From: a virus
Reading direction: 5' to 3' (one strand)
IMG/VR virus record: IMGVR_UViG_3300022921_000063
Span: 1-33,148 of that record
Length of the DNA: 33,148 nt
In this document: piece after piece, positions 21,590-32,600 of the stretch
How the letters are laid out: each line of letters starts with the position of its first letter
Position numbering within the stretch: position 1 is the stretch's first letter
Program-made: the position numbers and the translations under genes
Notes under the pieces: model-generated
Told to the model about the DNA's origin: nothing
Databases searched by the model: none
Seen by the model: only the letters and a program-made list of their open reading frames with translations

Positions 21590-23637
21590 ACTCTACCTAC
21601 TACAACTTCAACTATGCCTTTATCACTAGTATCCTTAGTACCAACTGCCTTACCTATTACAGTACCGATACTTGGTCTATTGTCGACCATTGCATATCCT
21701 GAAATTGCACTAGTAACTAGCATGTCGCCTTTTTCAACTTTTCCTATAACTTTACATGGTACTCGACCTTGAAGTGCAATCGGCATTACTGTGTCACCTT
21801 CTAGTCCACTGTTCATTAAGTAAGCAGCATCAGTTGACACAACTCCGGCAATTCTAAAGTTACCTTTTTGATCTGTTGTAGTAACCTCTTCTGATCCGCC
21901 GAACACAACTACTGTACCCGGTTCGTATTTTTTATCACCTATATAATTTTCAGCAAGGTCAGCATAGTATGCCTCAAGTGCTGTACCATTAAACAACGTA
22001 GCATAAACTGTATTCCATACTGTTCCAGATGCTCCTAAATTTTTAGTGTTATTTGCAGAAGGCAACACATTAGTATAAAAAGTTGAATTTGTTTCTGCTA
22101 AATTAAGAATAGAACTTGTTTGAATAGCACTATTAGCTGAGACGTTTGACTTAACTTCAAAGTTCATACTAGCACCCGAAGTAGAATCAGTATTAACTTC
22201 TATTCTAGCAGCATTACCAGCTTGCTCTGGTGTTCCGTTTCTATGATTAAATGTTAAGTTAGCATTACCATAACCGTCGTTGATAGTCATTGCTACGCCG
22301 CCGCTGCCTTTACCAGACTGTAAATCGCCTGTTGTAGCATAATCTCCAGTGCCGCTTGTTTTACTTGTAAGGTTATCAAAGGCATGAGTGTGACTATCAT
22401 TTGCTACAGTAGCGGTAAGTGTAGCATTGCCTAAGTTAGTAAAAGTAGCTGAACCAGATACGTCACCGGTAAGGGTTAGTGTCGGGTCACTAGTAGCAGT
22501 TGTAGCAACCGATGCTGTCGCATTGCCTAAATTTGTTAATGTAGCAGTTGCAGTGCCTGTTACCGCTCCTGTAAGTGTTACGGTTACCTCAGGATCTGGT
22601 ACGTTAGTAAAATTATCATGGTCTAAGTAATAAGTACCTTGTTGACCATCTAGTGTATCGGCATCGATACCATTGCCTGCTCCCTCGTCACCTGTTGTAA
22701 GTATTCTTCCTGTAGTAGTTCCTGGTCCAGATAATTCCCAATGATCGCTTGATTCGTTCCATTGCAATAGTGCATCTGTTGACGATCCTCTTTCGACTGT
22801 TATTCCTGCATTTGCAGTAGGTGCACCTGTGTGATTAGAATTAAGAAGTATATTATTGTCTGCAATATTAACAGTTGTTGAATTAACTTGTGTTGTTGTA
22901 CCGTTGACTGTTAAGTTACCGGCAATAATAACTGTACCAGTATCATTACCTACTGTTGCCGGGTCTATTGTAAAACTTGTAGGACCTGCAAGATATCCTC
23001 CTAGTGTAAGATTATTTGTGATTGAGACACTATCAGGTAATCCAACTGTAGCCGATGATCCCTCGCCTGGTGTATGTGTAACTTCTACTTCATTAGTAGT
23101 TCCTGATATACCTGACATGTAGTTACCAGTAGTGTCTGTACCTAGTGCAACACTATTTGCTTGTATAGTAGCAGCAAAACTTACATCTCCTAAATTAGTA
23201 ACGGTGCCTGATCCTGCTACATCACCAGTTAGTGTTATAGTAAAATCATCTACATTAAAATCAATTGTGTTATCAACATCTAAATAATCTACAGTAATGC
23301 CTGCTTGACTGCCGCCAGTAATCATTGCACCTACAGTATCCGATACATATTCTGCTATAGTATCTGACCCTATAGTTAATCCAGTGCTTGCAACTATTGT
23401 TCCACTTACTCTAAGATCTCCAGTTACTTCTGCGCTGTATATACCATTATCTGTAATTTCAAAAATATCACCGCCGGCTCCTGCTAAAATTAGAGTACCA
23501 TCGTCATCTGGTAAAACAGTTAAAGTAATTTGTTGAGCACCGGTGCTGCCGCTTGCGCCGTCGAATTCTATAACAGGATTTAATGAATTATCACCTGTGC
23601 GTGGGCGTATGGTAATGTTTTTATCTGTATTAGCCAT
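21586..23637 (-). CDS. Tail-fibre-like modular protein with conserved C-terminal domain
   Basis: 683 aa. The N-terminal 560 residues are rich in Thr, Gly, Asn, Ala and Val with short beta-strand repeats (LTGDVAGSGTVTNLG and relatives), as in triple-beta fibres. A module shared with the larger fibre upstream sits near residues 255-310: NGTTTQVNSTTVNIADNNILLNS, then AGITVERGSSTDALLQWN. The C-terminal 120 residues are different and globular: YYADLAENYIGDKKYEPGTVVVFGG, IALQGRVPCKVIGKVEKGDMLVTS and a terminal VEVVVGRV, a domain found at fibre tips of marine phages. AAGGA lies 10 bases before the ATG, which follows the stop of the large fibre gene directly. Probably a distal or side tail fibre; the receptor is unknown. 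Confidence 0.78.
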   Translation of the reverse strand: MANTDKNITIRPRTGDNSLNPVIEFDGASGSTGAQQITLTVLPDDDGTLILAGAGGDIFEITDNGIYSAEVTGDLRVSGTIVASTGLTIGSDTIAEYVSDTVGAMITGGSQAGITVDYLDVDNTIDFNVDDFTITLTGDVAGSGTVTNLGDVSFAATIQANSVALGTDTTGNYMSGISGTTNEVEVTHTPGEGSSATVGLPDSVSITNNLTLGGYLAGPTSFTIDPATVGNDTGTVIIAGNLTVNGTTTQVNSTTVNIADNNILLNSNHTGAPTANAGITVERGSSTDALLQWNESSDHWELSGPGTTTGRILTTGDEGAGNGIDADTLDGQQGTYYLDHDNFTNVPDPEVTVTLTGAVTGTATATLTNLGNATASVATTATSDPTLTLTGDVSGSATFTNLGNATLTATVANDSHTHAFDNLTSKTSGTGDYATTGDLQSGKGSGGVAMTINDGYGNANLTFNHRNGTPEQAGNAARIEVNTDSTSGASMNFEVKSNVSANSAIQTSSILNLAETNSTFYTNVLPSANNTKNLGASGTVWNTVYATLFNGTALEAYYADLAENYIGDKKYEPGTVVVFGGSEEVTTTDQKGNFRIAGVVSTDAAYLMNSGLEGDTVMPIALQGRVPCKVIGKVEKGDMLVTSAISGYAMVDNRPSIGTVIGKAVGTKDTSDKGIVEVVVGRV

Positions 23638-26600
23638 TTATTCTGAGTCCTTTTTAAATTCAATCTCAAGTCTGTCTACATCTTTACGTTCACCGTAAAC
23701 TGTATAGAAACAATCAATTGCATCAATATCTGCCCCTGCAATATTAATATACACTTTGCCATCTTCTATCTTCTCAACATATAATTGCTGGAAGCCGAGG
23801 TTTGCTGTTAAGTTAACTGTAATTGACTCTTCATGTACTAGTGCTGTCCAATAGTCAGGTAGTTCAATTACATTTTCACCTTTTAGTTTACCTCTTACAT
23901 ATACACCATTTTCTGGACCCTCGAGTGATGCATATCTTAATTTATGATCTTCCTTAGTTGGGTGATCAATTACGAAGTTTTTAGTTACAGCAGTAAGTGA
24001 GTCTGCTACAACATCTCTAGTAAAGTAACCATCTCTCCATCTTAGACCGTTAGTACCTAAGTCTAAAGTACCACCTGTACCAGCTGCTGGCATAACGTTA
24101 TTAATAATGTTTGATAGTAGATGATTGTTTACTCTTGCAGTTGTGAAGTATAAATTTGTACCTTCACTTAATGCTGTTGTTGAATGATTAGAAATATCAT
24201 TTACTGTACCAGATACATTACCAGTCAAGTCTCCTGAGAAGCCAGCGTTACCAGTTATAACACCATCTGCTTCAATTGTACCAGTAGCATCAATATTTTG
24301 GAAGTTTGATGTACCACTTGCGTGGTTAACTCTACCAGTTAATGTACCTGTAAAGTCGGCTTCAACTGTACCAGCCACAAGCGTTTCACCGCCTAGTGAC
24401 CATTTATCAGCAGTTTCATCCCAACTAAAGAATTTGTTAGAGTTAGTTCCTCTATCAATTTCAATACCTGCTGTTTCGCCTGCGTGTGGCGTACTTCCTG
24501 ACGGAACTGCATTAAGTAGTATAAAGTTATCAGAGAACGCTATCTGTTCTGATTCTAGTGAAGTTATATTGCCTGAAACTGTTAAACTATTTGTAATTTC
24601 AACAGTACCAAACGACAACGAACCTGCAACAGTTAAGTCACCATCAACATCAACATCGTTAAACGTAACATTATCTGTTGTACCAACTGGTTGTCCTATA
24701 CTTATTGCACCGCCTGAAAATGTTACACCAGTACTTCCTGTAATATGTGCTCTTACTTCTGATGCACTTGGGCCTGTATAAGTAAACACACCACTTGTAC
24801 TATTATAAGTAAGACCGCCGTCGCCGCCTGTATCAGTAACACTAACAGATGCTCTTGCTCTTGCATCGGTATAATATAAATTAGAACCTTCTGATAAGTC
24901 AGTTGTTGAGTGATTTGTAATGCTACTTACTGTACCAGTAACATCACCTACTATATCACCAGTTACATCACCAGTTAATGGACCATAGAATCTTGTGTCT
25001 GCGGTAATTGTTGTACCAGTTATTTCAGCTCTAGATGTACCGCCAATAATTGTTCCGTCAATATTACCACCATTCACATCAATTGTTGTGAACGTTGAAG
25101 TGCCAGTTGATGTTATGTTACCTGTAACATTACCAGTTACATCACCAGTTACATCACCAATAAAGTTTGCTGCTGCAAAGTCTTCAGACCCAACACTCCA
25201 TCTGCCGCCGGATGACGTAGTCCATTCTAATGACTTAGTTGTTCCACCTGATAAATCAACTTCTAAACCAGCATTTTGTGCTGTGCTAGTACCACTGTTT
25301 AGTAGAATATAATTGTCAGCAAGTTTAATTTCTTCAGTATTAAGAGATGTAGTAGTGCCGTTTACAGTCATATCTCCTGTTACAGTTAAGTTTTGATTGA
25401 CTGTCATATTATCAATTGCAAACGTACCGTTAACTGTTAGTGTATCACCGACTGGAATTGTTACATTACCTGTTACATCGCCTGTTACATCGCCTGTGAT
25501 ATTACCATTAAATGTACTTGCATTAATAGTAGTACCACTAATAGTAGTACCTGTAATTAAGTTCGGAGATGCGCCGCCAATAACAACACCGTCAATTGTA
25601 CCGCCGTTAATGTCTGCACTTGATAGTGTAGCATTAGATGCATCAACTGTACTAAAGTGCGCTGTGCTTCTGTCTGATGCGCCGCCGATCGCGCCGCTCA
25701 TTGTACCTGTAAATGTACCAGTATGATCGCCATCTGCGTCACCAGTTAAGTCACCTGTGAATAGAGGTGCTGTCATTGATGTAGTTGCAACAACTGTTGC
25801 ACCATTTATCGATCCTGTTGCTGTGACGTTAGTGTCTGTAGTAATTGCTCCAGTTGCGTCAAGTGTACTAAACTTACCAGTGCCTCTAGATGCGTTACCT
25901 ATCGAAACTCCATCAATCGAGCCACCGTCTATGTTTACAGTTGATGACGCTAATGTTGTAATAGTAATAGAATCAATAGTACCACCGTTAATTGCATTAC
26001 CACTGATTTGATCGTTAGCAAAAGTTATTGTACCTGCACTAACATCGATAGTTTCGCCGCCTGCAATTGTTACATCACCGTAGTGATGTCCTGTTACATC
26101 ACTTTCTACCATACCGGCTACAAGTGTTTCGCTTGCTATAGACCATTTGTCATTTGATTCATCCCAGAAGAACGAAACATCAGTAGCTCCACGCTCAATT
26201 GTTATACCTGCATTTTGTACTGTACCTAGTGCATTTAGTTTAATAAAGTCAGTGTTAAAGTTAGCAGTAGACTCAGCAGTAAATGTTCCTGGAACAGTAA
26301 TATCTGCAAATGTAGTAGTTCCGTTAACGTCTAGGTCTCCGTTGATCGTTGCTGTTTGACCTGATGCAACAGAAAGTCCTGCATTAAATACTGCATTACC
26401 ACTGAATACTGCTGCACCCAGTGTACTTGTGCCAGTTGCGCTTAGATTACCAGCAAATGTTGGCGCTGTAACGATTCCAGTAGCACTTATAGCTGATGCA
26501 TAAATATCATTTCTAGTTGCCGGAGCACCTAACTCACCAAGTAATACTGTTGAAGTTAAACTAGTTAGTCCTGTAAATGCTGTTACAGTTGTGCCTAAAT

Positions 26601-29600
26601 CTACTTCAGTTGCGCCTATAATTACTGAATCATTTACAAGTTTATCATTAGTAATAGAACCTGCTAACATTACATTTTCAACTGATCCGTTTTGGATAAC
26701 TGTTGTAATTGCTGCTGTATCGCCTGCATTTGTAAAGGTTGCAGTACCTGCTACATCTCCTGCTAATGTAACAGTTACAGCACTTGACAATGCATCTGCA
26801 TCATCTGCTGTACCTGTAAGATCACCAACTAGGTTAAATGCTGCGTTGTTTACTGTAGCACCATTAAGATCAACTGTACCACTAAATGTACTTGTACCTG
26901 ACGATGTAATGTTACCTGTTACATCGCCTGTTATATCACCTATAAATTGACTGCCGGCAGTTGCAACAAAGTCTCTGTTAAATTCCCATTTGCTGTTTGA
27001 TCCAACTATAATATGTGGTCTACCTGAAAGACTGTCTGCTCCTACATAAATACCCGAACCAAGCAAATTGCTCATTGAAGACTCAGCATTATCAATTTTA
27101 ATTGCTGCACTTGTAGTTGCAAAGTCGCCTGTATGGTCAATATCGCCTGTAATAGTTACATTGCCTGTTGTTTCAAGAGTTGTAAATTTACCTGTATTAG
27201 GAGTTACATTACCAATTGGTGTGCTTTGAATTCCGCCGGTTGATATAATTGTTCCATTAACAGATAGATCCTCACCTACACGTAAATCAGTATTTTGTGT
27301 TTCCCATCTATCTTGACTTTCTACCCATACAAATCTTACAGTATTTTCATCACCTCTAAGAACTTGTATACCTTGCTGTCCGCTTGTTAACGGAGCACCA
27401 GATGTATAATCTGAATTAAGTGTAATAACATCATCTTCAACATTAACTTGACTTACAAATGTTGCTGCACCGGTAACATCCAATGTTCCTAATAAACTTG
27501 TACCTGCTTGTACATCAAGTGTTTGAATATCAGCACTAGTATCTATTTCAACAATTTCAAATGTGCTTGTACCTGAACTTGTTACATCACCTGTTAATGC
27601 ACCTGCAAAGTTTGTTGCTGCTGTAATAACACCACCAGTAATTGGTCCTGTTCCTGTAGTTCCGCTAGTTATACTTGTGTTACCAGTTATAGTTGTAAAT
27701 GTACCAGATACTGGTGTTGTTGCACCTATAACTACATTGTCCATATTACCTGAACTTGCATCAATGTCTACAATACCGTCTACGTTTAGTGTATCGCCTG
27801 CTTCTACTGTTACGTCACCTGTTACATGTCCATCAACTGGACCTACAAATTGGCTGGCTGTAATTGTTGTACCAGTAACTGTTGACGGAACATTATTGCC
27901 TATCACAGTACCGTCTATATTACCACCATTTATGTCAACATTGCCAAGTGTTGCAACGCCTCCATTAACAGTTAAACTTGTACCAACTGTAACAGTTCCG
28001 GTTGTATCTAATGTTGTAAACTTACCTGTGTCTCTTGAAGTTTCACCAATTTTACCAGTAACGTTACCAACTAATGCACCTTGGAAATCTGTTGTTGCAA
28101 TAAAGCTAGTTGCTGTAAAGTTTTTATTACCAACTGTCCAAGTATTTGTGCCGTTGTTCCATAGTAGGCTTGTTGATGTACCGTTTTGGTCAATTTCAAT
28201 ACCTGATGTAAATGCGCCACTTGACAGTCCTGAATATCCTGTATTCAGTACAATTGTGTTATCTGCCAGTGTAATATTATCAGTATCAAGTGTTGTAGTT
28301 GTGCCATTAACTGTAAGGTCGCCATTAACTGTTAAGTCTGTTCCTATTACGGCTGTTGATGTAACATTCAATGTGTTTGGTAAGAATGTACCTTGTACAG
28401 TTAAGTCATTAAACGTAGCATTTCTACTATTGTCAATTACAGTGTTGGCACCAAATATAATACTTCCGCTTGCTACAGTTAAGTCACCTTGTAGATCTAA
28501 ATCATGTAGTGTAGATGTTCCTACTGTACCACCTGACGGTGCAGTAATGTTACCTACAAACCCTGTAGATGCTGTAATTGTTGTACCTTCTACATCTAAG
28601 AAGTCTGCGTTATCAGGTGTAGCACCACCTATACGTGTTCCGTCTATTGCGCCGCCGTTAATATCAACAGTACTAAATGTTGATGTTGCAGAGTTAACAG
28701 TAAGTGAGCCGCCAACTACAACATTACTATCAGTATTTACAGTTGTAAATTCACCTGAGTTTCTATTTGCAATTCCGCCTGCGCCAACTGTGCCAACTAA
28801 AGCACCTTGTACCGGACCAACAAATTGTCCTGCACTTACTGTGCCACTTACGCCTGCACCGCCTGTTATAACAAGTGTACCTGTTGTAGTTGAGTTAGAT
28901 GCTGTGCCTGCTGTAAGAGTTACTGCACCACTTGCTGCTAGTGTTGTTACTGTTGCAGCCGCTGCTGTATTAGCACCTAATATACCATCTAAGTTTGTTG
29001 CATTAACTGATTTTGCTGTATGATTAAGTATTACACTTGCATCACTTGCGAGCACATCACCTGTTAAATCTCCAGTAAATCCTGTTGTTGCTTCGATAGT
29101 CGTACCTTCTAATGCAAGAAATGTACCTGCTGCTGGTGTTGCACCACCGATTACAGTACCGTCTATATTACCACCATTAATGTCAATTGTATCAAATGTA
29201 CCATCTTCGGATGTAATATCTTTAATATTGTCTAATGTTCTGTCTGCTGCATTTACAAGTGTAACACCTGCTGCAAATGCACCGTCAGCAGTAGATTGTA
29301 CATTACCCCTTGTAATGCCGTCTAATCTAGTGTTAGCAGTAATAAGCGAACCTGTTATGTCGCCTGCACTAAATGCACCAAATGTATCTCTAAATACTAT
29401 TGTACTTGCTGTGTTAGTTGAAACTGCATTTGATATTACTTGATAAGCTATATCGTGTCCCTGTGTTCCAGTAATCGACAAACCATTGCCACTTACAGTT
29501 ACAGTTCTTGCATAATCGCCTGTTGTATCTGCAACAATATCTACACTGTTAGGTTGTATTGTTGTATTAATAGTTACATTTGAAGTACCATCGAATCCGA

Positions 29601-32600
29601 TACTACCAGCAACATCGCCAGCTAACGCAATTGTTCGTGTTGTTTCTAATTTATCTGCTCTATCTGCTAGACCAGTTAAGTCACCAGTAATATCACCTAC
29701 AAAACCAGTTGTTGCTGTGATTGTAGTACCACGTACAGTTGCGGCTGTTGTTGCACCTACTGTAGTACCATCAATGGCACCACCGTTAATGTCAACAGTT
29801 GTAAATGTTGAAGTACCAGTTGAAGTTACATTGCCTGTTACGTTACCTGTTAAGTTACCACTAAAGCCTGAGTTAGAAGTAATAGTTGTACCAGTTATAG
29901 CAGCAGGTGAGTTAGAACCTATAACAGTGCCGTCAATAGTACCACCGTTAATATCAACTGTAGTAAACGATGATGATCCAGATGATGTTATGTTACCAGT
30001 TACATTACCAGTTACATCAGCAGTTACAGTTGGGGCAGTAATTGTACTAGTAGCTTCAAATGTACCTGCTGTAAATTTCTCAGTACTTACTGTCCAGGTT
30101 GATCCGCCTTCGTCCCAGTTAAGTCTTTTAGATGGAGAACTACCTCTGCTTACTTCAATACCTGCTGTTAGTGAATTGGCCGGTACACCTGTTGCAGCTT
30201 GATTAACTTGTAATAGAGTTGTGTCAAATTGTGCAGTGCCGCCAACAGTTAAGTTGCCGCCTATGTCTGCATCAGTAGTAACATTAAGAGCGTTAGGAAC
30301 AAAGTTACCAACTACACTTAAATCTCTAAACGTTGCAGTACTTGTTGAACCTGTGTTAGTAATATTTCCGTTTACAGTTAAATTTGTAAATGAACTTGTT
30401 CCTGATGCAGCAACAATGTTTCCTCTAAATTCTGTGTCTGCTTCAATAACTAAACCAGTTATGTTTGCAGGATCGTTACCACCTATTACTGTACCGTCTA
30501 TCTCGCCGCCGCTTACATCTATACCGTCAAATGTAGATGTACCAGTTGATGTAACGTTACCAGTAATATTTCCGACAAAGTTAGTTTCTGCTGTGATTAC
30601 TGTACCTCTAATAACATCTGCTGTAGCAGCACTTGCGCCGCCTATTGGAGTAGTATTAATTGTACCGCCAGTAATTGCAACGTTACCACTTGTTACAGAA
30701 CCACTAATGTCACCTGTAATTAGACCACTAACACCGATATTATCAGCTTCTATTGTAACTCTGCTTGATGTAGTGCCTAAAGTAGTTCCAGTAATAGTAC
30801 CGCTTGTTGCGTTAATTGTACCACCAACATGTAAATTGCCGCCCATATGTATATTACCAGATAGACCAATCCCACCTAGTATCTTAATAGCGCCGTTAGT
30901 TGTTCCAGTCGAGTCTATTGAACTTGTAACATTCATTACACCGGTAATAGTTGATGTATCTATAGTTGTTAGACCTGTTATACCTAATGTACCAGCAACT
31001 AATGTGTTACCTGATCCTGGTTGTACAGTAAAGTTACTACTACCTACATTAAGTATACCTGCAATATCAGTGTTACCATTTGCACCTGTTACAACAAAGT
31101 TTCCTGAACCAACATTTAAGTTTGTACCATTTACAGCAAGTATTCCGCCTACTGTTGTGTTTCCGCTTGTAGTTACACTTGCAACATCTACTGCTTTAGT
31201 TGTCTGGTTAATTAATACAGCACTATCACTTGCATGTAAGTCACCTCTAAACGCTCCTGCAACAAATGTTTCCGAGCCAACTGTCCATTCACCGGCAGTA
31301 TTAGCCCATTTTAGTTCTTTTGTAGTACCAGATAAATCTATTTCAATTCCTGCATCCGCTGCTGCTTGTCCCGAGTTCAATGTAATGATATTATCTGCTA
31401 TAGCAACAGTTTGTGCATTTACAGTTGTAAACTCTCCTTCTACAGTTAAATCACCTGCAATAGTAACATTCTCTGATACATTTAAATTTTCTAAAAACGC
31501 ATCAGCAAATCTTGTAGTTGTACTACCTATATCTGCATTTAATGTACCTGCTTTTAAGTAAAAGCCTTTTGTTAGTACAGAGTTAATTTCTAATTCATCA
31601 GATACAGCATTACCTATTCTTGTAATACTACCGTAAAGATTAGCATCACCTGCAATGTCTAAATTACCATCTGCACTAATTCCGCCTGTTGCGCCATCTA
31701 GTGTGATTACAGTAGACACACCGTCACTTAGTGTAATATCTCCAGAGCTTGTAATTAATAGATTATTATCAATATTTGTTTGACCGTCTATAAAGACACT
31801 ACCAAAACCATCTCCTGATACAGTAAATGCACCACTATCAACATTAATGCCACCATTTAGACTTGCTAAGCCACCTGCTGTTATTGTTGAATTTGTTGCA
31901 ATAGCACCACTGGTTGCGTTAATACTACCTACACTTGCACCTATTGTTAAATTATTAGATAAAGTAACCGGACCATTTAAGTTAGTTTGTCCTGAGAAAG
32001 TACTTGTTCCTGGAGCAGTAATGTTTCCTAAGAAAGTTGATCCAGTTACAGTACCGTTTGTAGTTATACTACCAGTTACGCTTAATATACCACCTGTTGG
32101 GTTAAATGTAAATGCACTCGAACCTGTAATTAACCCAGCACTTCCTGTAACTGGTATTTCGTTAACATTTAAAGTTTCTATATAAGCATTATCAGCAAAT
32201 ACATTTCCTGCAATATCTACATTGCCCGATACATCAATGCTGCCTGTTACATCGAGTAAACTACCGCTAAATGTTAGGTTTGAACTATCAGCAACTTCAC
32301 CTGATGATTGGCCGAGCAATACAGCATTAACTGTAGTTAAGTCTGACACACGTAACGATGCTACTGTTGCACTTGTATTTACATTTAATGTACCGGCAAT
32401 AATTGTATTTCCGTTTCCAGCGTCTATAGTAACTACGTTAGTTCCTATAGTAACATCACCACCTACATCAAGTGTACCTTCGGTATCTATATTACCAGTA
32501 CCTGCTTGTACACTAAATGCTTCTGCTGTATTACCTGTATTTCTTACTTCAATGCCGCCGTCTGCACTTAATGTACTACTTAAAGTTGTAGCACCTGTTA

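Noticed and set aside
27563-31561. Long plus-strand open frames of 486 and 446 codons (27563-29023, 30221-31561) and shorter ones across the fibre gene
   Set aside because: They run antisense to the repeat-rich fibre gene, are Val/Pro/Ser/Ile-rich mirror images of its Thr/Gly/Asn codons, and have no ribosome sites or recognisable domains.
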